The position numbers were made by a program, and so were the translations under genes. A DNA stretch of 64,000 nt from contig ONHF01000006.1 of NCBI GenBank assembly GCA_900317555.1, positions 86,100-150,099 on the forward strand, written 5' to 3'. The stretch comes from an uncultured Lachnospiraceae bacterium (GTDB taxonomy: Bacteria; Bacillota; Clostridia; Lachnospirales; Lachnospiraceae). Positions 25,120 through 33,560 of this stretch are shown here, piece after piece (within the stretch, counting starts at the first letter, position 1; every line of letters begins with the position of its first letter). The notes under the pieces were generated by a model that made no database searches, was not told the origin of the DNA, and saw only the letters and a program-made list of their open reading frames with translations.

Positions 25120-26931
25120 TCAGTCTGTTTTGAATTTGACATTATCGGTCAGATCGACTGTGCCGTTCTGCGTTTTGATTCTGACCATCGCCGTAATGGT
25201 GTCGTAACCGTCAAAACGCTGCAGGCGCACATTCGCGGTGTAAGTGCCATCCGGCTGCCGCTCCAGCTTGGGTGAATACAGAATCAGCTGATCCGAACCC
25301 CGGATCTGCAGATATGCGTACCGGATTTCCATGCCGAACTTCGTAAGATCCTGCAGGCCGGTGACTTCGAAGTGTTTGAACTCACCTTCGTTGGAAGCCT
25401 TGATTTTGGGCTTCATCTTGCGGATGGCCCTTCTGGTTTCAATGACCTGACGGCTGATGCCCGAAGCTTTATTCATAAACTGCGAGTTGCGCATCAGCTC
25501 GACATTTTCTTCGTCCAGGCCGTCGCGCTCAGTCAGCGTCGGAACATCGGAAAACAGATTCGTGCCAAGCCCCAGTCGGTTGCCGTCAATTGTGCAGCCC
25601 AGCGCCGCCAGCGTTGTCGGGAAGTCGTCAAAGGTGGAATACAGACGTGTTTTGTCCGGATCCGCAGGCTTTGCGTCCGCATTAATATATACCGTATAAA
25701 CCTTCCGCTGATAGTCCTTTGCCACGTCATCACAGAAATCCGCGTCCATCGTCGGATGGTCACCGGAAATGACAATGGTCGTATTACTGTACCAGGGTTG
25801 CTGTTGACACCACTTGATGAATTCCGCCACCTGTCTGCTCGAGCAGTGCATGACATTCGCATACTGGTTTCCTTCAAATTCATCGTCACACAGAGAGCAG
25901 ACATAGCCGTCAGGAAAATGCGTGTCCACCGTCAGCATTGTAAAATTGAAGGGCTGTGTGGATTTTCCAAGCGAAGAGAGCTTGTCTTTCGCGAAAGCAA
26001 AGAGCTTCTGGTCTTCATATCCCCACCATACGTGATAGTTATAGGGAATCAGGCCGTTCTGCCGCGCGTAGGTATAGTCCAGCATTTCGTAATTGCCGTG
26101 TTCGGTGAAATACGTGTCACGGCCGCCGAAGCTTGCGTTCGAGCCCATCATCAGATACTGCTGATAGCCGGCGTCATCGAGAATATCGCCGAGTGTGCGG
26201 ATCCCGGGGAAGAACTTTTCCTGCGAGCTCATACCGTTTGTATCCAGCGGAATTTTCAGTGGAAGGCCACTGGTCTGCGCGAACATGGCGCCGACGGTCC
26301 AGGTTGCGCCGGTCATGGCAATACCGCCGTTCAGGGTTTTATCTCTACCCGAAAAATCTTCGTTGTCTTCCGCAAGCTTTGTCAGCTCCGGAATTGCGTT
26401 GAAGTCAAAACCGCCGCCGTTTTTCCTGTCGGCATAAGTCATTTCCATCGATTCCAGATAGATGTAAATCAGGTTTCTCTTCTTTTGGGGAAACCGGACG
26501 TCGACTTTGGAAGGATCCGCGTAGTTGTCTTCAATATAGGTAGAGTCTTTGCCGTGGTTGACAAGAAAGCTGGTAAAATCCAGTTCGACCCAGGCATAGG
26601 CGCCTGCGGTAAGCGTTACGGCCGCGCAGACAACGATGCCCGGCAGGATTACCTTGCGCTGCAGGTTTTTCTTCCGGAGAAGAAAGAGTACTACGATGAG
26701 TCCCGCCGCGATGACCGCTGCAGGGACAACCGCGCTTAAAACGTACTTCGCGATCATGTTGTTGCCGGTGCCGGCGAGTGGCGCTGTCAGCTGAAAGTAG
26801 ATTTCCTCAACGGTCAGACTGCTCCAGTTGGAGAAAGCCCAGTGCGCGCTGAGGAGCAGCAGCGCCGCGATAAAAGCGAAGATGACAAGGATTCCTTCAA
26901 TAATGATATTTCGTTTTCTGCTTCTTTTCAT
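25120..26931 (-). CDS. LTA synthase-like sulfatase-fold phosphoglycerol transferase
   Basis: The 603-residue protein belongs to the LtaS/alkaline-phosphatase-superfamily. Three membrane helices at the N-terminus (about 9-29, 58-82, 94-117) lead to an outer catalytic domain. Likely metal and catalytic residues are Glu in IYLESMEMTYAD, the nucleophile Thr in AMTGATWTVG, the SNASFGGRDTYF loop, and Asp-His in ISGDHPTMD. Known members polymerise glycerol phosphate from phosphatidylglycerol or transfer phosphoglycerol to glycans. LtaS proper has five helices; three here suggests a different acceptor. A small Cys pair (CSLCDD) is seen in the outer domain. It is a single - strand gene. Confidence 0.87.
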   Translation of the reverse strand: MKRSRKRNIIIEGILVIFAFIAALLLLSAHWAFSNWSSLTVEEIYFQLTAPLAGTGNNMIAKYVLSAVVPAAVIAAGLIVVLFLLRKKNLQRKVILPGIVVCAAVTLTAGAYAWVELDFTSFLVNHGKDSTYIEDNYADPSKVDVRFPQKKRNLIYIYLESMEMTYADRKNGGGFDFNAIPELTKLAEDNEDFSGRDKTLNGGIAMTGATWTVGAMFAQTSGLPLKIPLDTNGMSSQEKFFPGIRTLGDILDDAGYQQYLMMGSNASFGGRDTYFTEHGNYEMLDYTYARQNGLIPYNYHVWWGYEDQKLFAFAKDKLSSLGKSTQPFNFTMLTVDTHFPDGYVCSLCDDEFEGNQYANVMHCSSRQVAEFIKWCQQQPWYSNTTIVISGDHPTMDADFCDDVAKDYQRKVYTVYINADAKPADPDKTRLYSTFDDFPTTLAALGCTIDGNRLGLGTNLFSDVPTLTERDGLDEENVELMRNSQFMNKASGISRQVIETRRAIRKMKPKIKASNEGEFKHFEVTGLQDLTKFGMEIRYAYLQIRGSDQLILYSPKLERQPDGTYTANVRLQRFDGYDTITAMVRIKTQNGTVDLTDNVKFKTD

Positions 26932-27239
26932 AATAATTTCAAAATCTTCAATTTCTGCTATCCGGTCGCAAACGTAAAAGTTATATCACAAAACATTTCG
27001 TTTGGCACTAGTTTTCATTCGATGTTCCCAAAGCCGACCGGGTGATTTTATTATTTTTTAATTTTCTCTTTCTTTTTTTTTAACGGTGTGATATAACGTT
27101 CTCAATCGACAGATATAAAAAAGATATAGTAATCGATACATATCCCCTATAATAATACGTATTTCGTATGGAAGCAGCAGAGCGGCCCGGCCGGGTGCCA
27201 TGATCCGTCTGCTGGGACTGTTTTGGAAAGGCGATTTGA
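26932..27239. other. AT-rich divergent gap
   Basis: This 308-base gap separates the divergent LtaS-like and unknown membrane genes. It is AT-rich with long T runs near 27055-27082. A TATAAT-like box lies near 27148-27153 on the + strand without a convincing -35. I see no open frame, RNA gene or strong hairpin. Confidence 0.5.
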
Positions 27240-28244
27240 ATGAGTCTGGCAAAGCCGCTTGGCAGCAGGACACTTTCGAAAGAGGAGCTGCGGGAAGACA
27301 AAAAGACGATCAAAAGATATGATCAGTGCGGCCTTGGGAAGAAAGCAATCTATGTGGGCGGAAAGCTGCTGCCCCGAAGATTCTATATTCCTTACGGAGA
27401 GGTTACCCATGTATACCGGCGGGTCGCGGTCAGCCCCGGCTCCGGCAAGGGATTTCTGACCCCGATCCTGTATATCGTCGTCCGCTATGACGACGGAAAA
27501 GAAGCGGCGAACAGTTTCCGCTATATCACGGACGCGGACAAGATGATGGAACAAATTCAAGAACAGCATCCTTCCATCTGCCTGTTAAGTCCGGACGGGG
27601 AGAAAAAGAAAAAAGAAAGGGAAGCGCTGGATGAACGGATCCGTCAGAAGAAACTTTCGGAACAAGCGCAGTCAGATAAAACAGCACTCGAGAAGGCGAA
27701 ACGCTATCTCGAAATGAAGCCGGGTCTGTATGCAAAGCTTTCGGGAATCGCGAGAGTCAAAAGAACCGCGGACCTGATTGATCCCAAATGGCAGATCCTG
27801 ACTTTCGCACTTCTGATTCTGGGCCTTGCGCTGATTGTTCTCGGCGCGGTTTTCACGAAGCTCGGTGCGAATAAAGATATGATGATCGTCATGATGCTGC
27901 TCGGCGCTGCCTTGATGTTCATGATGGGTAACAGCAAGGTCCTTCCGACAAGAAAGAGGAACCGCAAGAAGCTGCAGAAAGACTATAACGCGGCACTTCT
28001 GGAGATGGAAATCTACCTGAAGGCTTATGACGGCTTTCCGGTCGATCCGCACTACGCGCATCCGTATGTGCTGTCCCGGCTGATCCGGATTCTGCAGGAA
28101 CAGAAGGCGGACAGCTGCGATGCGGCGATGACCGTTCTTAAAGACGAGCTGAAGGCAGCGGATCACACGGTGGCGCTGACAGGTGATGACTATAAAGAGG
28201 TCGTTACAATCAAGCCGTTATTTCTTGTCAATGATTACCGCTGA
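27240..28244 (+). CDS. Two-helix membrane protein, unknown function
   Basis: I do not recognise the family. The 334-residue chain has an N-terminal beta-rich part (about 20-110, with KKAIYVGGKLLPRRFYIPY and VVRYDDGKEAANSF) that resembles a PH-like membrane-protein domain, then a highly charged Lys/Glu coiled segment (about 118-160), two adjacent membrane helices (about 185-206 and 213-230), a Lys/Arg-rich turn and a C-terminal helical cytoplasmic part. Both ends would face the cytoplasm. GGAAAGG precedes the ATG. A weak hairpin with TTTT follows and then the CstA gene, which has its own leader. Confidence 0.75.
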   Translation: MSLAKPLGSRTLSKEELREDKKTIKRYDQCGLGKKAIYVGGKLLPRRFYIPYGEVTHVYRRVAVSPGSGKGFLTPILYIVVRYDDGKEAANSFRYITDADKMMEQIQEQHPSICLLSPDGEKKKKEREALDERIRQKKLSEQAQSDKTALEKAKRYLEMKPGLYAKLSGIARVKRTADLIDPKWQILTFALLILGLALIVLGAVFTKLGANKDMMIVMMLLGAALMFMMGNSKVLPTRKRNRKKLQKDYNAALLEMEIYLKAYDGFPVDPHYAHPYVLSRLIRILQEQKADSCDAAMTVLKDELKAADHTVALTGDDYKEVVTIKPLFLVNDYR

Positions 28245-28260
28245 CTTACATTTTGCTAAT

Positions 28261-28284
28261 AACAGCAGCAAAGGCGCTGTTTTA
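28261..28284 (+). terminator. Possible weak terminator
   Basis: AACAGC (28261-28266) / GCTGTT (28276-28281) arms followed by TTTAG, 16 bases after the stop of the unknown membrane gene. The stem is short. Confidence 0.35.
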
Positions 28285-28340
28285 GATATTCGGCCGGAAC
28301 CGATCATTCCGGTTTGTATGAGGGAAAGGAGACATAATTC

Positions 28341-29912
28341 ATGATCACATTTCTCATCGGCCTCGTTATTCTGATTGGCGGAGGCTTCCTGTACGGCAAT
28401 TTCTGTGAACGCGTTTTCGAGCCGGATGAGCGCGAAACGCCCGCTTATGCCAAGCAGGACGGCGTAGACTATGTACCTATGAAGACATGGAGAAACAGTC
28501 TGATTAACCTGCTGAACATCGCGGGCACAGGCCCTATCATGGGACCCATTCAGGGCATCCTGTTCGGACCCATCGCGTTCCTTGCGATTCCGATCGGCAA
28601 CGTCATCGGCGGTTCGATGCACGACTATTTCTCGGGTATGATCTGCACGCGCGACGGCGGCACACAGATGCCGGATTTCGTGAAGAACTACACGAACAAA
28701 GCTGTTTTCGTTCTGTATGACATCTTCATCTGCCTGCTGCTCCTGCTGGTCGGCGCGGTGTTCATTTACACACCCGGCGATATCGCGGCTACGCAGCTGT
28801 TCGGCTTCTCCGGTACAGCTGCGGATCCTACAACCTGGATCATCTACGCCGTCATTTTCGCTTACTATCTGGTCGCCACATGCCTTCCGATCGATAAGCT
28901 GATCGGCAGAATCTACCCGATCTTCGGACTGATCCTGATCGTTTCCGCGATCGGTATCTTCTTTGCGATCTTCACACATGGCTGGCATCTGACTAATATC
29001 TGGGATTCCTGGAACACAGTAGGTCTGTACGCTGCGGACGGCGGCTTTGACTTCGGCGCTTACTTCGGCTCATCGCCGTTTACCGGACATCACTTTATTC
29101 CGGTATTCTTCCTGACGGTAGCCTGCGGCATTCTTTCCGGTTTCCACTCCACGCAGACAGCGCTGGTTTCGAGAACCATCGAATCCGAAAAAGCCGGCAA
29201 GATGACTTTCTACAACATGATGATCGTAGAAGGCTTCATCGCAATGTGCTGGGCAGCAGGCACAATGGCTGTCATCAACATGGGCGCAACGGCAGGCGGT
29301 GTCACGATGACACTCGCGGAAGACGGCACAACCTGGCAGTTCTTTACAAATATTGCGGGCAATCTGCAGGCGGTATCCGCTACTTCGGTTGTCGGTGTTA
29401 TCTGCAAGCAGGCAATGGGCTCGATCGGCGGCAAGATCGCGATCCTCGGCGTTATTATCCTTCCGATTACATCGGGAGATACGGCTCTGCGCGGACTGCG
29501 TCTGACGCTTGCTGACTCTCTGCACATCAAGCAGGAAAACAACGGCCAGCGCCTTGGCCTCGCAATCCCGGTATTCGTCCTGGTCGCGGCAATTCTCGCA
29601 TGGGCGAAGTTCGACGCGAACGGCTTCAATGTTCTCTGGAGATATTTCGCATGGTCCAACCAGATGATTTCCCTGTTCGCTCTGGCCGGCATCGCGATCT
29701 GGCTGATGATGAACAAGAAGGGCAGATTTTCCTGGATTCCGCTTCTCCCGGCTGCGTTCTACGCGTTTGCGACCTGCACGTTCATTATGAATGCGAAGAT
29801 CGGATTCAATCTTCCCTGGCCTGCGGCTTACGGCGTGGGCGCCGCGTTCACGGTCTGCTATATTGTAATCACTGTGATGGCAGGAAAGAAGAAAGCGGCT
29901 GCGAAGGCCTGA
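28341..29912 (+). CDS. cstA: CstA-family carbon starvation transporter
   Basis: A 523-residue, highly hydrophobic protein of the CstA/BtsT group, which imports peptides or pyruvate. The family core is clear: NIAGTGPIMGPIQGILFGP, GSMHDYFSGMICTRDGG, GFHSTQTALVSRTIESE and PITSGDTALRGLRL. It is shorter than E. coli CstA (about 700) and lacks the long C-terminal region, as is common in Clostridia. At least 14 hydrophobic segments are visible. GGAAAGGAG precedes the ATG. The substrate cannot be told; in anaerobes amino acids or peptides are likely. A terminator follows, so it appears monocistronic. Confidence 0.92.
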   Translation: MITFLIGLVILIGGGFLYGNFCERVFEPDERETPAYAKQDGVDYVPMKTWRNSLINLLNIAGTGPIMGPIQGILFGPIAFLAIPIGNVIGGSMHDYFSGMICTRDGGTQMPDFVKNYTNKAVFVLYDIFICLLLLLVGAVFIYTPGDIAATQLFGFSGTAADPTTWIIYAVIFAYYLVATCLPIDKLIGRIYPIFGLILIVSAIGIFFAIFTHGWHLTNIWDSWNTVGLYAADGGFDFGAYFGSSPFTGHHFIPVFFLTVACGILSGFHSTQTALVSRTIESEKAGKMTFYNMMIVEGFIAMCWAAGTMAVINMGATAGGVTMTLAEDGTTWQFFTNIAGNLQAVSATSVVGVICKQAMGSIGGKIAILGVIILPITSGDTALRGLRLTLADSLHIKQENNGQRLGLAIPVFVLVAAILAWAKFDANGFNVLWRYFAWSNQMISLFALAGIAIWLMMNKKGRFSWIPLLPAAFYAFATCTFIMNAKIGFNLPWPAAYGVGAAFTVCYIVITVMAGKKKAAAKA

Positions 29913-29953
29913 CGGCTTTCTTCCATACGAAGATTATTATTCATGATAAGAGG

Positions 29954-29982
29954 CTGCCCGGATCTTTCCGGGCAGTTTCTCG
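29954..29982 (+). terminator. Terminator of cstA
   Basis: CTGCCCGG / CCGGGCAG arms with a short loop, followed by TTTCTCGTTTCG. Confidence 0.8.
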
Positions 29983-30022
29983 TTTCGTTATTCTGCAGGC
30001 CGGCTGAAAGGATAGTCAAAAC

Positions 30023-30940
30023 ATGGATACACTGGATTTTTTACGGCAGGAAGGCGTTTCGGAAGCCATCTGCGGCGAGATCGCAAAGTTCCGCAAATTT
30101 TACGGCATTAAAGAGGATATGAAAAAGCGGATTCCGAATCCGCCTTACAACTACTATGGCGCGCCGGTATGGGAAGAGGCGGCTGCCGCGCTGCTTGCGG
30201 GTGAGAATCTGCTGCTGTCAGGCCCTAAAGCCACCGGCAAAAATGTTCTGGCGCAGGGACTATCGAATGCGTTCGGGCGCCCGGAGTGGGACATTTCGCT
30301 TTACATTAATACAGACGCTTCCTCTCTGATCGGCGCGGATACTTTTGAAGACGGAAAAGTAACGCTGCGTAAGGGCCCGATTCTGCGCTGCGCAGAGGAA
30401 GGCGGCTTCGGCATTCTCGATGAAATCAACATGGCCAAAAACGAAGCGCTTGCCGTTCTGCACGGAACGCTGGATTTCCGACGGGCGATCGATGTCCCGG
30501 GATACTCGAGAATTCCCCTGAGCGGCGCGACAAGATTTATCGGCACGATGAATTACGGCTACGCGGGTACCAGAGAACTGAATGAGGCACTGGCTTCCCG
30601 ATTTATGATTATTCAGATGCCGGTCATCTCAAAAGAAAATCTGAAGAAGCTGATTCGTCAGAAGTTCCCGACGATTAAAGAGGACTTCGCGGAGCAGTTC
30701 GCCGAACTTTTCGCGGAAATCAGAAGAAAGTGCGAGGGCGGTGAAGTCTCGACTAAATCACTGGATCTGAGAGGGCTGCTTTCGGCAATCGAGCTGACGA
30801 AACGGGGGCTTCCGGCCGTCCGGGCACTGAATCTGGGTATCGTGAACAAATGTTTTGACGAATATGAGCGGCAGCTCATTTCGGACATGGTAACCGTCCG
30901 GTTTCCGGGCGATCTTTGCGCGGAGAAGATTTTTAGTTAA
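30023..30940 (+). CDS. MoxR/NorQ-like AAA+ ATPase
   Basis: A 305-residue AAA protein of the MoxR group, which remodel or insert cofactors into partner proteins together with a vWA-domain protein. The Walker A region reads SGPKATGKNVLAQ (about 68); Asn takes the place of the usual Thr/Ser after the Lys. Walker B is GILDEINMAKNE, sensor 1 FIGTMNYGY, and the arginine finger ALASRF. The gene ends directly where the vWA gene starts, with no gap between stop and ATG, so the two are translationally coupled. AAAGGA precedes the start. The target protein is not in the cluster. Confidence 0.88.
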   Translation: MDTLDFLRQEGVSEAICGEIAKFRKFYGIKEDMKKRIPNPPYNYYGAPVWEEAAAALLAGENLLLSGPKATGKNVLAQGLSNAFGRPEWDISLYINTDASSLIGADTFEDGKVTLRKGPILRCAEEGGFGILDEINMAKNEALAVLHGTLDFRRAIDVPGYSRIPLSGATRFIGTMNYGYAGTRELNEALASRFMIIQMPVISKENLKKLIRQKFPTIKEDFAEQFAELFAEIRRKCEGGEVSTKSLDLRGLLSAIELTKRGLPAVRALNLGIVNKCFDEYERQLISDMVTVRFPGDLCAEKIFS

Positions 30941-32686
30941 ATGGAAATCAGCGAATTTGAAAAAAAGAGAGCCGCGAACCTGATCTGGAACGGTGCGCAG
31001 GATTATTCGGTCGAACCGGGCTTCCGCGTTTTCGACGCGGACGGCCGCGCGGATGTGTACTGGAACTGTATTGTCGGGGCGGCGCACAAACATTACGATT
31101 TCCAAAAGCTCGAGCTTTTTTATGATACGTTTCATGAAACCGTGAATCAGGCGGTCTACGAGAGCCTGTTCTGGCTGGCTGTCGAAAACGCCGTGTATGA
31201 GGCGGAAAAACAGTTCCGGCCTGTTTTCCCGTACCTGCGGAAGGTTTACGCCGCGAGGAAGGTGGAAGAGCTGCACGGACAGTTTTCACTCGAAGATTCA
31301 GCAGGACAGCGCCTTCTTGCAATTACGCTCGGACACTTCAGAAGAGCGCTTGGAGAGGACGCAAATCTGCCGGACACAGTCGATGTGAAGCTTCTGGATG
31401 AAATAGAAGCGTGCGCGGGATTGGACACGGATCAGTTTATCGCGCATCTTTCACGGACGCTCTCCATGTATTTTACCTATCATAAGCCGGGGCAGGAGGC
31501 AGAGAAGAAGACGTTCTTTCTGCCTTCGCTGTCGCATCTGCTGCGAAGAGACGGCAGGGTACGGGGCGGAAAACTTTCGCCCCTTCGCAAGCTTTCGTTC
31601 GGATATGGAGATCATCTGCGGGAATACGGATCGGAGGTTCTGGACCAGAGTCATCTGTCGGTTGCTTTCGCCAAGTACACCGCGCAGTCTGACGAAGGTC
31701 TTCGGGAATATATTGAAAATTCGTTCGGCCGTCCGATCCGCACGAAACAGCAGATTCTTGAACTGCAGAAAGAGTACTGCTATGGCAATCATACGGACGC
31801 AAGGCTTTATTTTACGGACGGCTCCTATACGGAGGAGATGCTGCGGCAGGGTTACGCCGGAAAGATGAAGCGGGAAGGTATTGATCAGGCCAGAAAGAAC
31901 GAAGAGGTATATAATGCGCAGAGCGCTCAGCACAGGATGCAGATCGAAAAGCTGACAGAAAGAATCCGGAACGTACTGATTACGCACCGCGAGGATTCGA
32001 CGGTACGCTCGCTTGCAGGCAGAATCCGCGCGGAAAAAATCTGGCGGGCGCTGTATCTGGAGGACGCGCGTGTCTTTACAAGGCTCCTTCCGGGATCGGA
32101 CAATGACATTACGGTTGATCTGCTTCTGGATGCGTCCACATCCCAGCTGCACCGGCAGGAAGTTGTGGCGGCGCAGGGATACATGATCGCGGAAAGCCTG
32201 ACAAGGTGCGGTATACCGGTGCGGGTATCCGCGTTCTGTTCGCTCAACGGATACACTGTCATCAATATTTTCCGGGATTATGCGGCGGAAGGGGACAACC
32301 GGAACATTTTCCGGTTTTTCACGGCGGGCGCGAACCGGGATGGCCTCGCGATTCGTCTGGCCGCCGGAATGCTGCGCGAAAACACGGCGCAGCACAGAAT
32401 CCTGATCATTCTTTCGGACGATCAGCCCAATGACGTGCTCAAGGTGCGGACCGAAAGCGGAGGGTATGCGGATTACGCGGACGAGACAGCGCTTTCGGAC
32501 ACGGCAGAAGAGGTGCATAAGGCCAGAATGCAGGGGATAACCGTTCTGAACGTTTATACTGGGCCGGACAAAAATCTGTCTGCAGCCCGGAAAATCTACG
32601 GCCGGGATTTTGTGCGGATCCGGTCGCTGGATATGTTCGCCGATACGGTCGGCAGCATGCTGCAGGAACAGATCCGGCAGTTCTAG
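30941..32686 (+). CDS. vWA-domain (NorD/CobT-like) partner of MoxR ATPase
   Basis: A 581-residue protein. The first two thirds are helical with no clear family; the last third (about 390-580) is a von Willebrand A domain with the metal site DASTS in DLLLDASTSQLHRQE, the second MIDAS Thr/Asp region TAGANRDGLAIRLA and IIILSDDQPND-like strand (ILIILSDDQPND). Its start abuts the MoxR-type gene, the classical pairing in which the ATPase and vWA protein form one machine. In NorQD and CoxDE this pair inserts metal into an enzyme; here no such enzyme is adjacent, so the client is unknown. Confidence 0.88.
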   Translation: MEISEFEKKRAANLIWNGAQDYSVEPGFRVFDADGRADVYWNCIVGAAHKHYDFQKLELFYDTFHETVNQAVYESLFWLAVENAVYEAEKQFRPVFPYLRKVYAARKVEELHGQFSLEDSAGQRLLAITLGHFRRALGEDANLPDTVDVKLLDEIEACAGLDTDQFIAHLSRTLSMYFTYHKPGQEAEKKTFFLPSLSHLLRRDGRVRGGKLSPLRKLSFGYGDHLREYGSEVLDQSHLSVAFAKYTAQSDEGLREYIENSFGRPIRTKQQILELQKEYCYGNHTDARLYFTDGSYTEEMLRQGYAGKMKREGIDQARKNEEVYNAQSAQHRMQIEKLTERIRNVLITHREDSTVRSLAGRIRAEKIWRALYLEDARVFTRLLPGSDNDITVDLLLDASTSQLHRQEVVAAQGYMIAESLTRCGIPVRVSAFCSLNGYTVINIFRDYAAEGDNRNIFRFFTAGANRDGLAIRLAAGMLRENTAQHRILIILSDDQPNDVLKVRTESGGYADYADETALSDTAEEVHKARMQGITVLNVYTGPDKNLSAARKIYGRDFVRIRSLDMFADTVGSMLQEQIRQF

Positions 32687-32712
32687 TGCCGTGGCCTGCG
32701 ATGGAATCGAAG

Positions 32713-32747
32713 AAGCGGCAGCCCTGATTCAGGACTGCCGCTTTGCA
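32713..32747 (+). terminator. Terminator of the MoxR/vWA operon
   Basis: AAGCGGCAG / CTGCCGCTT arms around a CC TGATTCA GG inner stem, 27 bases after the stop, followed by TTTGC. The T run is short. Confidence 0.7.
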
Positions 32748-32752
32748 ATAGA

Positions 32753-32784
32753 TACAAAAAAACCTCCGGACGAAATCCGGAGGG
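32753..32784 (-). terminator. Terminator of tRNA-Glu
   Basis: On the - strand CCTCCGGA / TCCGGAGG arms with a 5-base loop, followed by a TTTTTTT run, directly after the tRNA. Confidence 0.88.
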
Positions 32785-32790
32785 TCTAAG

Positions 32791-32862
32791 TAGCTCGTAC
32801 GGGAATCGAACCCATGATTCTGCCGTGAGAGGGCAGCGTCTTAGCCTCTTGACCAACGAGCC
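32791..32862 (-). tRNA. tRNA-Glu (anticodon CTC)
   Basis: On the - strand a full cloverleaf: acceptor GGCTCGT / ACGAGCT (first pair G-U), D arm GTC/GAC, anticodon stem CTGCC/GGCAG with loop CTCTCAC, and T arm ATGGG/CCCGT with the TTCGATT loop. The anticodon CTC reads GAG. Discriminator is A; CCA is not encoded. Confidence 0.94.
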
Positions 32863-32895
32863 ATATGTGTGCCGCTGTTTTTTCAGCGCATGTTG

Positions 32896-32924
32896 ATATT
32901 ACTATATTAAAAATGAGAATGCAA
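32896..32924 (-). promoter_or_regulatory. Promoter of tRNA-Glu
   Basis: On the - strand TTGCAT (32919-32924), 17 bases, TAATAT (32896-32901), about 33 bases before the tRNA. Confidence 0.7.
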
Positions 32925-33015
32925 GAACTTTTTAATTTTTTTTAATACTCATATGCGGACAGGTGTAATATACTTATGAAAAAGAGGCATGACTTTGGTA
33001 CCGGAGGACAGGAAT

Positions 33016-33399
33016 ATGAGTATTCTGGACGATATGCAGAGAACCCTGAATGATTTCGGAGACAATATGATACAGTTCGGGCATACGGCTGCCGTGCAGA
33101 CGAAGCAGTTCGCAGACACGGCGCGGCTTGGCGCGAAGGCAGCCGATAAAAAGAGAGTACTGAATCAGCAGTACGCGGAGCTTGGAGAGGCTGTTTTTGC
33201 GAAGCTGCGCGCGGTTCCGGATAACGAATATCAGGATCTGATCGACAAGATCAAAAAGACGCAGCTGGAGATCAAAGATCTTGAAGATCAGGCGGCGGCT
33301 GTTAAGGGCGTGAAGCGCTGCCCCGAATGCGGCGCGCAGAATCCGCTGGATGCCGATTACTGCTGCAAGTGTGGCAGGAGCCTGCAGGATGAAGTCTGA
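33016..33399 (+). CDS. Helical zinc-ribbon protein, unknown function
   Basis: A 127-residue protein. The first 90 residues form an amphipathic helical hairpin (MSILDDMQRTLNDFGDNM at the start). The last 30 are a zinc ribbon with two Cys pairs, RCPECGAQNPLDADYCCKCG. No membrane helix is seen. I chose ATG 33016 because GGAGGACAGGAAT precedes it; an upstream in-frame start at 32989 has no such site. It lies between the tRNA-Glu unit and the rimP leader. Related short zinc-ribbon proteins are common in Lachnospiraceae, but function is unknown to me. Confidence 0.78.
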   Translation: MSILDDMQRTLNDFGDNMIQFGHTAAVQTKQFADTARLGAKAADKKRVLNQQYAELGEAVFAKLRAVPDNEYQDLIDKIKKTQLEIKDLEDQAAAVKGVKRCPECGAQNPLDADYCCKCGRSLQDEV

Positions 33400-33432
33400 A
33401 TACGGGAAATATCTGAAAATCAGAAGATTGTC

Positions 33433-33461
33433 TTGCAATTCTGCCATTTTTGTGCTATTGT
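33433..33461 (+). promoter_or_regulatory. Promoter of the rimP-nusA-infB operon
   Basis: TTGCAA (33433-33438), 17 bases, TATTGT (33456-33461), about 100 bases before the rimP ATG. Both boxes match 4 of 6 consensus bases. Confidence 0.55.
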
Positions 33462-33493
33462 ATGCTTCAGTTAATTGAATAGTCAGGATGGTG

Positions 33494-33525
33494 AAGAGTG
33501 GGTTCGAAGGAATCCACTCTTTTGT
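33494..33525 (+). promoter_or_regulatory. Attenuator-like hairpin in the rimP leader
   Basis: AAGAGTGG / CCACTCTT arms around a TTCGAA-containing loop, followed by TTTGTTGTG, stand between the promoter and rimP. It has the form of an intrinsic terminator inside the leader of the operon that encodes NusA, so transcription may be tuned by NusA itself. Confidence 0.6.
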
Positions 33526-33560
33526 TGTGACGAGGGTACAGCACAGATTTTGGAGGCTTT

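Noticed and set aside
25372-26739. A 455-codon + strand frame opposite the LtaS-like gene
   Set aside because: The - strand frame holds all catalytic motifs; this frame has none.
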